From: Romboutsia timonensis
GTDB taxonomy: Bacteria; Bacillota; Clostridia; Peptostreptococcales; Peptostreptococcaceae
Length of the DNA stretch: 64,000 bases
NCBI RefSeq assembly: GCF_900106845.1
Contig: NZ_LT629847.1
Span: forward strand, 1 to 64,000
Direction of reading: 5' to 3'
Position 1 is the stretch's first letter. Every line of letters begins with the position of its first letter. Both the position numbers and the translations under genes were made by a program. The notes under the pieces are model-generated. The model was not told the origin of the DNA. It ran no database searches and saw nothing but the letters and a program-made list of their open reading frames with translations. Positions 1 to 8,916 of the stretch are shown here, piece by piece.

Positions 1-493
1 ATTCATTTAGTTCCTTTATTATATTTTCAATATTGCTTTCTAATTCACTCATTAGTATCCTACTATGATATTCATACTCCTTTGAATTGAATATCTTCGG
101 AACTTCATTTTTTAATTTATCTACGATATCTTCTATATCCTTTTTAAATGCCTTACCTCCTCCTGGTTTAAAAGATAATGCTATTGGTTCATTTGTATTT
201 TTAAAGTTATTTACATATACCCAATCTTTCAAATTGTCATTAGACTTAAAGTTCTTTTCAATTAAATTATAGGTATAGCTTGTTCTCCCTATTCCACTAG
301 CTCCTGCTACATATATGTTATATCCTTTTTGTTTCATTTTTAGTCCAAATTCTATAGCTTGAACAGCTCTATTCTGACCTATTATTTCTCTTATAGGTGT
401 TATTTCCTCTGTTGTCTTGAAATCTATATTGTCTAATGCATTTTTACACTTTAAATCTTCTATACTAACTTTATATTTATCTAAATCTAACAT
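1..493 (-). CDS. Lon-like ATP-dependent protease, N-terminal part (cut by window edge)
   Basis: The reading frame starts at ATG 493 behind a good ribosome binding site (AGAGGTG) and runs off the left edge, so about 164 codons are visible. The visible protein begins with a short lead and the phrase REIIGQNRAVQAIEFGLKMK, typical of the AAA domain of LonB-type S16 proteases (AAA_32 family). It then has a P-loop-like GASGIGRTS in which Arg stands where Walker A normally has Lys. A following GGGKAFKKDIEDIVDKLKNE fits the family's inserted region. The protease domain with the Ser-Lys dyad would lie outside the window. The family call is from memory of the motif pattern and is moderately sure. Confidence 0.7.
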   Translation of the reverse strand, partial: MLDLDKYKVSIEDLKCKNALDNIDFKTTEEITPIREIIGQNRAVQAIEFGLKMKQKGYNIYVAGASGIGRTSYTYNLIEKNFKSNDNLKDWVYVNNFKNTNEPIALSFKPGGGKAFKKDIEDIVDKLKNEVPKIFNSKEYEYHSRILMSELESNIENIIKELNE

Positions 494-653
494 TTATTCA
501 CCTCTAGATATTATTTTAATTTATATTTTTCCCTACTTTTTATAAATAATTATTAAATATAAATAATTTATTTAAATTTATATAGTTAAGTTAATTAGCT
601 TTATTTTATGCATTCTAGATTAATTAAATCTCTAAATATAAAATATTTAAAAT

Positions 654-698
654 CAAAAAAATGAGTGCCTCCCAATGATTTTGATCATTAGGTAGCAC
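654..698 (-). terminator. intrinsic terminator after dapB
   Basis: An imperfect hairpin pairs GTGC...AATGAT with ATCATT...GCAC. It is followed on the minus strand by a T-rich run. It sits just past the dapB stop and closes the lysine operon. Confidence 0.75.
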
Positions 699-711
699 CC
701 AACTTAATTTA

Positions 712-1473
712 CTAATTATTATTTATTAAGTTGTTCATATCATATAATCCATTTTCTTTATTTAAAATATATTGTGCTGCTTTTATAGAGCCTTGGGCAA
801 AAACTTTTTTAGATAAAGCTGTGTGTTTTATCTCTACAATCTCATCTAGTCCTGCAAATATTACTGTATGCTCTCCTGGTATTGTTCCTCCACGAATTGC
901 ATGTATTCCTATTTCTTTTTCTTTTCTCTTTGCGTCATTTCCACTTCTTCCATAATTAAATTCCATTGAATCATCTAACTCTTTATTTATAGCATTAGCT
1001 ATCATTTTTGCAGTTCCACTTGGTGCATCAACTTTTTTATTATGATGTTTTTCTATTATTTCTATATCAGTTATATTACCCAATGTATTAGTTGCTTGTT
1101 TTGATAAATTTATTAATACATTTACGCCTACTGACATATTTGAAGACTTAAATATTCTTGTGAATTTAGATGCTTCTTTTATTTTATTTTCTTCTTCTTC
1201 ACTAAATCCAGTAGTTGCTATCACAAGCGCAATATTATTATTCACTGAATATTCAAGTAATCCATTTAAATTAGATGGCTTTGAAAAATCTATTATAACA
1301 TCACATTCTTCTTTTACTGATAATGGTGATTCATATACTGGATAGGCATTTTTATATGAATTTATATTTTTATCTATTCCAGCAACTATTGTCATATCTT
1401 CCATTTCCTCTATAGCCTTAGTTAAAACTCTGCCCATTGCTCCATTACATCCACTAACAACTACATTTATCAT
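712..1473 (-). CDS. dapB: 4-hydroxy-tetrahydrodipicolinate reductase DapB
   Basis: DapB performs the NAD(P)H-dependent reduction in the diaminopimelate/lysine pathway, in the cytoplasm. The 253-residue protein has the dinucleotide-binding loop GCNGAMGR at residues 8-15. It also has the family signature EKHHNKKVDAPSGTA near residue 143, with the catalytic His pair and Lys, and a C-terminal GEHTVIFAGLDE segment. Length is normal for the family. The start is supported by AGAGGTG five bases upstream. It is the last gene of lysC-asd-dapA-dapB, 23 bases after dapA, with a terminator behind it. Dipicolinate for spores branches from this pathway, which fits a sporulating host. Confidence 0.96.
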   Translation of the reverse strand: MINVVVSGCNGAMGRVLTKAIEEMEDMTIVAGIDKNINSYKNAYPVYESPLSVKEECDVIIDFSKPSNLNGLLEYSVNNNIALVIATTGFSEEEENKIKEASKFTRIFKSSNMSVGVNVLINLSKQATNTLGNITDIEIIEKHHNKKVDAPSGTAKMIANAINKELDDSMEFNYGRSGNDAKRKEKEIGIHAIRGGTIPGEHTVIFAGLDEIVEIKHTALSKKVFAQGSIKAAQYILNKENGLYDMNNLINNN

Positions 1474-1496
1474 CTTATCACCTCTGTTATTTTGAA

Positions 1497-2384
1497 TTAA
1501 TCTACTTTAATTCCATACTTTATCATATTATTGCGTAATATTTCCAAATTTTGTTCACTTATATTTGTTAATGGAAGTCTAAGTTCTCCTGCCTCCATTC
1601 CCATCAAGTTCATAGCTGCCTTAACTGGTATTGGATTAACTTCTATAAACAACGAGCTTACTAATTCGTTTACACCTAATTGTAATTTTCTCGATTCTAC
1701 AACATCCCCTGTTAAATATTTTTCTACTATATCATGAGTTTCTTTAGGTAATACATTAGCTAAAACAGATATAACACCACTTCCACCAAGAGATAATATA
1801 GGAACTATTTGATCATCATTTCCACTATATATCGTAAAGTCTTCTCCACATAATCTAGCTATTTCAGCAACTTGGCTTATATCTCCACTCGCTTCTTTTA
1901 TTGCCACTATATTTTCAATCTTAGAAAGCTTTTCTACTGTGCTTGGTTTTATATTAACTCCTGTTCTTCCAGGTACATTATAAAGTATTATTGGTAAATC
2001 TACACTATTAGCTATAGTAGTATAATGTTTTATCAATCCATCTTGAGTTGATTTATTATAGTATGGTGTTACTATTAATAAGCCATCTACTCCTACTTCT
2101 TGACAATATTTACTTAATTCTATTGAATATGCCGTATTATTACTTCCACTACCTGCTATAACAGGTATTCTTTTATTAACTTTATCTACTACAAATTTTA
2201 TAGTTGTTTTTCTTTCTTCATCAGTCATAGTTGCAGATTCTCCAGTTGTACCACATACTATTATCGAGTCTGTTTTATTTGCTATATGCCACTCTATTAA
2301 TTCTCCCAATTTTTCATAGTTTACTTTTCCATCTTTAAAAGGTGTAACAAGTGCCACTCCAGACCCTTCAAATAATTTCTTCAT
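1497..2384 (-). CDS. dapA: 4-hydroxy-tetrahydrodipicolinate synthase DapA
   Basis: DapA condenses pyruvate with aspartate semialdehyde. The 295-residue TIM-barrel protein shows GTTGE near residue 45, YYNK near 108, YNVPGRTG near 135 and the Schiff-base lysine in IKEASGD near 163. All are hallmarks of DHDPS. The start has GGGGGA upstream. It lies 12 bases after asd and is cotranscribed with it, so substrate producer and user are adjacent. Confidence 0.97.
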   Translation of the reverse strand: MKKLFEGSGVALVTPFKDGKVNYEKLGELIEWHIANKTDSIIVCGTTGESATMTDEERKTTIKFVVDKVNKRIPVIAGSGSNNTAYSIELSKYCQEVGVDGLLIVTPYYNKSTQDGLIKHYTTIANSVDLPIILYNVPGRTGVNIKPSTVEKLSKIENIVAIKEASGDISQVAEIARLCGEDFTIYSGNDDQIVPILSLGGSGVISVLANVLPKETHDIVEKYLTGDVVESRKLQLGVNELVSSLFIEVNPIPVKAAMNLMGMEAGELRLPLTNISEQNLEILRNNMIKYGIKVD

Positions 2385-2396
2385 AATGAAATCCCC

Positions 2397-3392
2397 CTAT
2401 TTTAATTTTTTTATTAATAATTCAGCTATTTGAACTGTATTTGTTGCAGCACCTTTTCTTATGTTATCCGCTACAACCCACATGTTTATTCCATTTTCAA
2501 CACTATAATCTCTTCTTATTCTTCCAACATAAACTTCATCTTTTCCTTCTACATCTATAGGCATAGGATAAACATTATTTTTAACATCATCAACTATATT
2601 AACCCCTTCAGTTTTTTGAAGTAATTTATATATTTGATCCATTTCAAAAGGATTTTCAAATTCTAAGTTAATAGATACACAATGTCCATATTTAACTGGA
2701 ACCCTAACAGTTGTAGCTGTTACTCTTATACTATCATCATTTAATATTTTCTTAGTTTCATTAATCATTTTCATTTCTTCTTTTGTATAACCGTTATCTA
2801 AAAATTCATCTATATGAGGAAGGCAATTGTATGCTATTTGATGTGGATATTTCTTATTTTCTCCACCATTAATTCCATTTTCTAAATCTTTTATACCACC
2901 TACTCCAGAACCTGATACTGCTTGGTAAGTAGAATAAACTATTCTTTTTATTTTTAAAGCTTCATGAAGCTTTGTTAATGGAACTACAGATTGAATTGTT
3001 GAACAGTTTGGATTTGCTATTATACCATTATTCCAATCTACATCTTTAGGATTAACTTCTGGAACCACCAATGGCACATCATTTTCCATTCTCCAAGCAC
3101 TACTATTATCAACTACTATAACTCCATGGTCTCTCGCTATAGGAGCAAACTTCTTGCTTACATCTCCTCCTGCTGAGAATAAAGCTATATCTATATCTCT
3201 ATCGAATGATTCTTCTGTTAATGCTTCTACCTTATATTCTTTGCCTCTAAAAACTAGCTCTGTTCCTGCAGATTTTTCAGATGAAAATAAATATAAGTTT
3301 TCTATTGGAAAATCTCTTTCTTCTAGAACCTTTAAAAATGTTCTACCAACCATGCCTGTTGCTCCTACTATAGCTACATTTACCTTATTCAT
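2397..3392 (-). CDS. asd: aspartate-semialdehyde dehydrogenase
   Basis: Asd reduces aspartyl phosphate to aspartate semialdehyde with NADPH. The N-terminal nucleotide-binding loop is GATGMVG at residues 10-16. The catalytic cysteine is Cys130 in NPNCSTIQ, and SGSGVGG follows it. Length 331 is typical. A GGGGG ribosome site precedes the start. The gene is second in the lysine operon, 33 bases after the lysC stop. Confidence 0.97.
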   Translation of the reverse strand: MNKVNVAIVGATGMVGRTFLKVLEERDFPIENLYLFSSEKSAGTELVFRGKEYKVEALTEESFDRDIDIALFSAGGDVSKKFAPIARDHGVIVVDNSSAWRMENDVPLVVPEVNPKDVDWNNGIIANPNCSTIQSVVPLTKLHEALKIKRIVYSTYQAVSGSGVGGIKDLENGINGGENKKYPHQIAYNCLPHIDEFLDNGYTKEEMKMINETKKILNDDSIRVTATTVRVPVKYGHCVSINLEFENPFEMDQIYKLLQKTEGVNIVDDVKNNVYPMPIDVEGKDEVYVGRIRRDYSVENGINMWVVADNIRKGAATNTVQIAELLIKKLK

Positions 3393-3425
3393 TTTAATAA
3401 CCCCCAGTATTTATATTTTCAAATG

Positions 3426-4625
3426 CTATAAGTCAAACTCAACGCCTAATAATTCTATAAATCTTTGTCTATATTTATTGTCCACTATAAAAGACATGCT
3501 TAATTCAGATGTGAACACTTGCTTAAAATCAATATTATTCTCTTTGAATATATTAAATATTTTATTTATAACATCGTAATTAATATTTTTACATACAACT
3601 GATATAGTGCTTATATCTGATTTTTGATAAACTTCTACATGATTTAATTTTATTTTTATTTTCTTCATAGCTTCATCTATAGAACCCAAATCACCCTTAT
3701 TTAAAACAAAAAAAAGATTTATATGTCCTTCATCTGAAGCTACTTGATTTATCATCTTAATTTCTAAATTTTCTTTAGATAATATTTCAAATATTAAAGA
3801 CATATCATTAGATTTTGATAAAATATTTTTTACATTTAATATAGAAGTATTCTCATCTATAGCTACTCCTGTTATATCTTTGCAATTAAGATTATCATTA
3901 GTCTCAGTTATATAAGTTCCTTTCGTATCATTAACACTTGAAGTTACATATATTGGTACACTTTTTCTATAACCTATCTCAACTGAAGTAGATTCCATTA
4001 CACTGGCACCTAGCCTTGACATTTCTATCATTTCTTTATATCCTATATAATCTATTTTCTTTGCATTAGGATATAAATTAGGGTCAATAGGATATATCCC
4101 TTCTACATCAGTGTATATAGTACAATTACATCCAAGCGCTGCAGCTAATGCAACTGCAGTAGTGTCTGAGCCTCCTCTTCCTAATGTTGTTATATCTCCA
4201 TCTTCATTTATCCCTTGGAAACCTGCTACAATAACTATTTTTCCTTGTTCTAAATGTTCCTTTATCTTATCTGTATTAATACTCTCTATTTCACTTTTTG
4301 AATGTATACCTTTTGTTTTTATGCCAACTTGGTATCCAGTAAAAGATATTGCATCATATCCTAAAGACTGAATTGCAATAGCTAATAAAGATATTGATAT
4401 TTGCTCTCCTGTTGATAAAAGTACATCAAATTCTCTTTTGTCAGGATTTAGATCTATTTTTTTAGCTAAATCAACAAGCTTATTTGTTGTTTTTCCCATT
4501 GCAGAAACTACAACTACTACATCATTTCCTTTTTCTTTTTCTAATATTACTTTTTTGGCAACGGATTTTATTTTTTCAATACTCCCCATTGATGTCCCAC
4601 CATATTTCTGAACTATAGTACTCAA
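3426..4625 (-). CDS. lysC: aspartate kinase LysC, TTG start
   Basis: Aspartokinase commits aspartate to the lysine/threonine/methionine and diaminopimelate pathways. The sequence has KYGGTSM at the N terminus, GRGGSDTTAVALAAALG near residue 150, and a C-terminal region fitting paired ACT domains for feedback control. A longer frame opens at ATG 4646, but its first codons are themselves the ribosome binding site (GGGGTG). The TTG at 4625 gives the family-like start MSTIVQKYGG and 399 residues, so I chose it. It is the first gene of the operon. Only about 115 bases separate it from the upstream terminator, too little for a lysine riboswitch. Confidence 0.93.
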   Translation of the reverse strand: MSTIVQKYGGTSMGSIEKIKSVAKKVILEKEKGNDVVVVVSAMGKTTNKLVDLAKKIDLNPDKREFDVLLSTGEQISISLLAIAIQSLGYDAISFTGYQVGIKTKGIHSKSEIESINTDKIKEHLEQGKIVIVAGFQGINEDGDITTLGRGGSDTTAVALAAALGCNCTIYTDVEGIYPIDPNLYPNAKKIDYIGYKEMIEMSRLGASVMESTSVEIGYRKSVPIYVTSSVNDTKGTYITETNDNLNCKDITGVAIDENTSILNVKNILSKSNDMSLIFEILSKENLEIKMINQVASDEGHINLFFVLNKGDLGSIDEAMKKIKIKLNHVEVYQKSDISTISVVCKNINYDVINKIFNIFKENNIDFKQVFTSELSMSFIVDNKYRQRFIELLGVEFDL

Positions 4626-4740
4626 AATAACACCCCTTTTTTTCATGATAATATATGCTATGTTAAAACCCTTATATTGGTTATTGTTTTTTCTGCATTT
4701 ACCATTGAAAAAATGCTTTTTGTTATAAAATTTATCTACA

Positions 4741-4790
4741 AAAAATAATCGAGTTGATTTTTTATTATAAAATCAACTCGATTATTTTTT
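4741..4790 (-). terminator. strong intrinsic terminator, symmetrical
   Basis: Two perfect 18-base arms (AATAATCGAGTTGATTTT and its complement) enclose a 7-base loop. A-runs and T-runs on both sides let it work in either direction. It ends the minus-strand gene at 4803-5228 and insulates the lysC operon. Confidence 0.9.
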
Positions 4791-4802
4791 ATTCTACTAA
4801 TT

Positions 4803-5228
4803 TTACTCTACTGATGTGTTCAATTCTATCGAATCTGGTAACTCATTTAAATTAGTTTCAACTACTATGTATGGATATGATTTTTCCTTATCTTTATATA
4901 CTACTTTTACTCTCATTATATTCTTATCATCTTGTTTTACAACATCTATTTTATCCATTTCTATACCGTGATTCTTATCATTACCTCTAGTTACAACTAC
5001 ATAAATCTTATTATTTAACTTAACGGCTAATGCTCTTTCTTCATTTACATATTTATCCATCATATCTAGTATCTTTTCTGGTATAGCTTCTCTTTGTAAA
5101 ATAGTATAGTCTACTGGCTTTGACTGTTCCATAAACATATTAGGTATAACTATAAAGCCACCAATTATTAATACCATAACTATAACTCCATATATTACAC
5201 CTTTAATATTAAAATTTACTTTCTTCAC
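4803..5228 (-). CDS. small membrane-anchored protein, PrcB-like C-terminal region
   Basis: This 141-residue protein has one N-terminal membrane segment (about residues 10-30) and an extracytoplasmic part of about 110 residues. The segment around YVVVTRGNDKNHGIEM followed by a beta-rich stretch with YPYIVVETN resembles the C-terminal domain of PrcB-type proteins. I recognise this only loosely and cannot give a function. The start is GTG with a strong GGGGGGTG site. It is a single-gene unit with terminators on both sides. Confidence 0.7.
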   Translation of the reverse strand: MKKVNFNIKGVIYGVIVMVLIIGGFIVIPNMFMEQSKPVDYTILQREAIPEKILDMMDKYVNEERALAVKLNNKIYVVVTRGNDKNHGIEMDKIDVVKQDDKNIMRVKVVYKDKEKSYPYIVVETNLNELPDSIELNTSVE

Positions 5229-5331
5229 TTATATCACCCCCCTATTTTAAATATATGAAGCATGTATAAGCATTAGAAGAATATTTAATATATAAGTTAC
5301 TATAAGTTTTTAATTATTAAGTATTATAGAA

Positions 5332-5373
5332 ATTAATAAAAGTACTATGAAAAATCATAGTACTTTTATTAAT
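5332..5373 (-). terminator. intrinsic terminator of the ABC transporter operon
   Basis: Perfect 19-base arms (ATTAATAAAAGTACTATGA and complement) with an AAAA loop lie directly against the stop codon of the 404-residue protein gene. Confidence 0.85.
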
Positions 5374-6588
5374 TTATAATTCATTGTTTTTAAGTATATA
5401 ACTCTCAGATCTATAAGCTTCCCCTTGCATATATTCGCCTATATATAGAGTACTTTTACTATTTTTATCTAATACAATTACATTATCAGTATATTCTCCA
5501 TCAAGTCTTGAGTTCATATTATCTGCATTAGAGGTCTTTGATAATATGTATATCTTATTATCTATAATTCTAAATGTATTTAGACACATATTTTTATTTA
5601 ACTTTTTAATACTATATTGCTCATTGTTAATTACTATTTTTCCAGTTGTTAAATCTATAGTGTATAAACTTAAATCTACTTTACTTTTATTCTCTGTATC
5701 AGATAATAAATTTAATTTTTCACCTTCCACGTTTTGTTGGTATGATTCTAAAGGAAGCTCTAAATTAATTTTATTATCTATGTAATCAAATTTATTATTC
5801 TCCATGTCATAATAAGCTAAATAATAATTATTTTCTAATGTATCTTGGTTTTCTAAATAAAAATATACTCTATTATCAATTACAAATGGGTTATTATAAA
5901 CTAATCTATATTTAGATTTATCATCTACCTTTAAATTAATCTTATTTACGGATTTAGCTTCTTTATTGTTAAAATCAACCTTAGATATTTCCACAAAGTC
6001 TTCTAATTCATCTTTTCTTGTCTTTTTTCTATCTGGATTACTTTCTTGTTCCTCAAGTAGAACAATATAAACTTCATCTTTATACTTAGTTACTAATTCT
6101 TTGTGATTATTATTATTTTCAGATTTTAAACTATTTGGAATTTCTATTTTAAACTGTGTAATTTCCCCTGTATCTAAATTTTTATCTTTTATAGATGTTG
6201 ATAGCGTAATATCAGTTTCTCCATATTGCTCATCAATATACTCTATATATCCCATACTATTTTTATCCGAATATATGAAATCTGTATCATATACATAACC
6301 TTGAAATAAATCTCTATTTTTATTAAATTCCTTTGAATATTTATATAAATCAGGATTTTGCTTTACATTTCTATTAAATTTATACTCATCCTTAGACAAT
6401 ATCAAATTATTAGTAGAGTAAATACCCCTCTTCTCTTGGCTATATACAACTACATCACCTAAACTTGATTGCTTTCCAACTATATTTTTCAATGTGTATT
6501 TGGGTTGTGAAATTACCATAGCTCCAGTTAAAATCACTATAGAAGATAAAGATAATCCTAAAGTTACTAACGATATTTTTTTATTCAT
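5374..6588 (-). CDS. unknown membrane-anchored extracytoplasmic protein of a YtrA-type ABC operon
   Basis: The 404-residue protein has one N-terminal hydrophobic segment (about residues 5-25) that would act as signal anchor. A long hydrophilic region follows with repeated short beta-like stretches and tyrosines (YYLAYYDMENNKFDYIDN, IDLTTGKIVI). The pattern suggests a beta-propeller-like sensor but no family was recognised. The start is backed by GGAGGT. It is the last gene of the operon, 11 bases after the permease, so it probably accompanies the transporter or senses what the transporter handles. Confidence 0.7.
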   Translation of the reverse strand: MNKKISLVTLGLSLSSIVILTGAMVISQPKYTLKNIVGKQSSLGDVVVYSQEKRGIYSTNNLILSKDEYKFNRNVKQNPDLYKYSKEFNKNRDLFQGYVYDTDFIYSDKNSMGYIEYIDEQYGETDITLSTSIKDKNLDTGEITQFKIEIPNSLKSENNNNHKELVTKYKDEVYIVLLEEQESNPDRKKTRKDELEDFVEISKVDFNNKEAKSVNKINLKVDDKSKYRLVYNNPFVIDNRVYFYLENQDTLENNYYLAYYDMENNKFDYIDNKINLELPLESYQQNVEGEKLNLLSDTENKSKVDLSLYTIDLTTGKIVINNEQYSIKKLNKNMCLNTFRIIDNKIYILSKTSNADNMNSRLDGEYTDNVIVLDKNSKSTLYIGEYMQGEAYRSESYILKNNEL

Positions 6589-6599
6589 AATTTTACCTC

Positions 6600-7427
6600 C
6601 TATAAACCAATCCTTTTATTTAATAATTTTTTTGAAACTAAAATTGATATTAAAAATATTACTATATAATATGCTATCTGTACTTTAAGTAATATATCTA
6701 CATATTGTGCATATTGTGCAGTTAACGATATATATAAAATGATAGAAGCAAATATATATCCTCCGCCTAAAACAATACCTATTTTATTATAACTTCTCTC
6801 AATTAAAACACCAGTAAATAGCACAACAACTGCAAGAACTACTCCAAAAACATCTATCATTAAGAAATCTATAGGTTGAATAAATATCAAATTAGAAAAT
6901 CTATTCTGATTTGCTAGTATAGTTTCAAATACATTTGTAAAACCGTCTACATTAACATTCAATATAGCTTTTATAATAACTAAATCTATAAACCAAAATA
7001 AAAATTGTACTGATATAACACCAAATATCATACTCGTTACTGTTATAAGTTTTGCTATGTATATATTAAATCTCTTTTGCGGTAACATAAGTAAAGTTGC
7101 TATGGTCTTACTTTTAGAAAAGTAATCTCTATACCATATAACAAGACTATATAATAAACACAATAAAACAGAAAATGCCACAGCCATTTTAGTAATAGAA
7201 GTTAAATCTCCTATTAAGTATTCATATATATATCTAATACCTTCTTCACTCTTTAATACATTCACAGTAATAGGATTTCCTTCCATATCAGAAGTTCTTG
7301 ATGGTACAGAATATATACTAAATAAAGTTGCTCCAATATTTGAAGCTAATAATATTCCTATCAGCGTAAAATATATTTTATATATTCTTTTAAACTCCAT
7401 ATCATATAAAGTTAATATATTATTCAC
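6600..7427 (-). CDS. ABC transporter permease, ABC-2-like
   Basis: About six hydrophobic segments are visible in 275 residues: near 15-35, 80-95, 115-140, 180-200, 215-235 and 245-265. An extracytoplasmic loop follows the first. The start is GTG and overlaps the ATPase gene by 8 bases, as expected for translational coupling. Together with the ATPase upstream it forms an export-type ABC transporter resembling Bacillus YtrBC systems. The substrate is unknown. Confidence 0.8.
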   Translation of the reverse strand: MNNILTLYDMEFKRIYKIYFTLIGILLASNIGATLFSIYSVPSRTSDMEGNPITVNVLKSEEGIRYIYEYLIGDLTSITKMAVAFSVLLCLLYSLVIWYRDYFSKSKTIATLLMLPQKRFNIYIAKLITVTSMIFGVISVQFLFWFIDLVIIKAILNVNVDGFTNVFETILANQNRFSNLIFIQPIDFLMIDVFGVVLAVVVLFTGVLIERSYNKIGIVLGGGYIFASIILYISLTAQYAQYVDILLKVQIAYYIVIFLISILVSKKLLNKRIGL

Positions 7428-8112
7428 CTTTATATACCTCCCTCATTTTATCTACTATAGACATTCCATCCCTTGTACGAAGCTCTTCAGCATTAAATAT
7501 ACAAGAAACTTTCCCCTCATCTATTAAAATTACATCATCTGCTATCATTTCTATTTCGCTTATTTCATGTGTTGTTAATATTATACTTTGTTCTTCATTT
7601 ATGTATTTTGTCATTACCCCTAAAAATTCTTCTCTTTTGAAAATGTCAATTCCTGAAAAAGGCTCATCAAGTAATGTATATTTTGCATTTTGAGCAAAAC
7701 CTAATATTATCTTTACTCTTGCTATATTACCTTTTGATAGTTTAGATATTTTTCTATCATCTGTTAAATTGAATAATGCTAACATTTCATAAGCTTTTTC
7801 ATCATCCCAATTCTTATAAAACTGTTTCATAAATTCAAAACTTTCTTTTATTGTATATTGAGCAAAGTGATTATCTATATCTGGTACAAAAGAAATCTTA
7901 TCGTAAATCTTATAAGTTATCTTTTCATTATCTATTAATATCTCTCCCCTATCTGGTCTAATAAGACCTGCAATAGATTTTAAAATTGTTGATTTCCCAA
8001 CTCCATTTATCCCTAATATACAAGTTATTTTACCTTCTTCTATGTTAAAAGATATATCATCTAAAGCCTTGACTTTTCTGTATTTTTTACTAACATTTCT
8101 TACCTCGATCAC
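7420..8112 (-). CDS. ABC transporter ATP-binding protein, YtrB-like
   Basis: The 230-residue ATPase has Walker A GINGVGKST near residues 34-42 and Walker B YTLLDEPFSG near 155. The H-loop is in LTTHEIS. The signature region reads LSKGNIARVKI, with LSKGN in place of LSGGQ, a variant common in YtrB/BcrA-type export ATPases. The start is GTG behind GGGGGGA. It lies 12 bases after the GntR regulator gene and overlaps the permease gene. Confidence 0.92.
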   Translation of the reverse strand: MIEVRNVSKKYRKVKALDDISFNIEEGKITCILGINGVGKSTILKSIAGLIRPDRGEILIDNEKITYKIYDKISFVPDIDNHFAQYTIKESFEFMKQFYKNWDDEKAYEMLALFNLTDDRKISKLSKGNIARVKIILGFAQNAKYTLLDEPFSGIDIFKREEFLGVMTKYINEEQSIILTTHEISEIEMIADDVILIDEGKVSCIFNAEELRTRDGMSIVDKMREVYKGE

Positions 8113-8124
8113 TTTTATCCCCCC

Positions 8125-8481
8125 TTAGTACTTATCTTTTATAATCTCTATAAGTTCTTCCTTTTTGACATTTATAGCCTTCATATTTTCTATAAAAACT
8201 TCCATAGATTCGTTTATAAGGTCATGTCTTATTTGACTTATTATATTTTCATCAGTAGTTATGCTACTTTGGTAACTTTTTATTGTATTTATAATTCCCA
8301 TCTCTTCCATCTCCTTATATGATTTTTGAACTGTATTTGGATTTACCTTTAAGATTTGTGCCATTTCTCTTCTTGAAGGTATTGTATCACCTGGATTTAA
8401 TTCTCCTCTTACTACTTGTTGCTTTATGTATCTTATAATTTGTAGATAGACAGGTTCTCTATCATTTGGCATAAAGTTCAT
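8125..8481 (-). CDS. GntR-family regulator, YtrA subfamily
   Basis: A short GntR protein of 118 residues. The winged helix is at about residues 8-75 (PVYLQIIRYIKQQVVRGELNPGD, then SRREMAQ and NPNTVQKSYKEME). Only a small C-terminal helical tail follows, which is the YtrA architecture without a large ligand domain. It is the first gene of the ABC operon and probably represses its own promoter, where an AGTGTA/TACAGT inverted repeat overlaps the -10 box. YtrA regulators in Bacillus respond to cell-wall antibiotics; applying that here is inference. Confidence 0.9.
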   Translation of the reverse strand: MNFMPNDREPVYLQIIRYIKQQVVRGELNPGDTIPSRREMAQILKVNPNTVQKSYKEMEEMGIINTIKSYQSSITTDENIISQIRHDLINESMEVFIENMKAINVKKEELIEIIKDKY

Positions 8482-8526
8482 TTAATCACCTCCATATTAC
8501 CGTACTAGTTCAGTAGTGCAGCTATA

Positions 8527-8560
8527 ACTGTATTATATTAGTAATACACTATAAATGCAA
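8527..8560 (-). promoter_or_regulatory. sigma-A promoter with overlapping YtrA-type operator
   Basis: Read on the minus strand, TTGCAT (8560-8555) and TATAAT (8537-8532) are separated by exactly 17 bases. The inverted repeat AGTGTA (8550-8545) and TACAGT (8532-8527), with a 12-base spacer, lies across the promoter spacer and -10 box. This resembles the published YtrA operator form, so the GntR protein is expected to shut its own operon. A further ACTA-N6-TAGT dyad is at 8504-8517. Confidence 0.75.
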
Positions 8561-8663
8561 CCACTTTTTGAAATTATAAATTCTATATTATAATTTATAA
8601 AATGTAATATCATTGTATTTTCAATATATTAAAATGTTTTTAGTTCTTATAAATATCTATAAA

Positions 8664-8729
8664 TTAAAAATCTACTTCACTTATATCGCTAACATCTATT
8701 CGACCAGCTCTCATCTATTTAATCAAACC
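8664..8729. repeat. probable decayed copy of the intergenic palindromic repeat
   Basis: About 23 of 31 bases, without gaps, match the left part of the copy at 60000-60114 (poly-A, TCTACTTCACTTATATCGC, AACATC). The right part is weak. It lies in the 435-base gap between the transketolase and GntR operons. That gap also holds an imperfect hairpin at 8742-8778 and the transketolase terminator, and otherwise nothing recognisable. Confidence 0.4.
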
Positions 8730-8790
8730 TTTATCAGTGGGAATTATAATTTATCTATGAAATAGATAAGTTATAATACTTTAATATATA

Positions 8791-8840
8791 AAAAGGTAGT
8801 ATATTTCCTATTATTAATAGATAATATACTACCTTTTTTA
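8791..8840 (-). terminator. intrinsic terminator of the transketolase operon
   Basis: Fifteen-base arms AAAAGGTAGTATATT and complement surround a 17-base loop, with T-runs on both strands. It lies about 80 bases past the transketolase stop. Confidence 0.85.
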
Positions 8841-8916
8841 AGAATAACTTATTAAATTTACTAATTTTATAAATTCACTGTATAATAATACTAAAATTTT
8901 AATTTATAATACTTAA

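Noticed and set aside
3154-3579. Plus-strand reading frame of 141 codons
   Set aside because: It lies opposite asd and lysC, has no ribosome site, and its product looks like a low-complexity antisense shadow.
4647-4740. Lysine riboswitch in the lysC leader
   Set aside because: Only about 115 bases separate the lysC start from the previous gene's terminator; the lysine riboswitch needs about 180 and its core motifs were not seen.
8742-8778. Imperfect hairpin ATTATAATTTATCTAT / ATAGATAAGTTATAAT
   Set aside because: It has no T-run of terminator type and is AT-rich enough to occur by chance; noted only as part of the gap.
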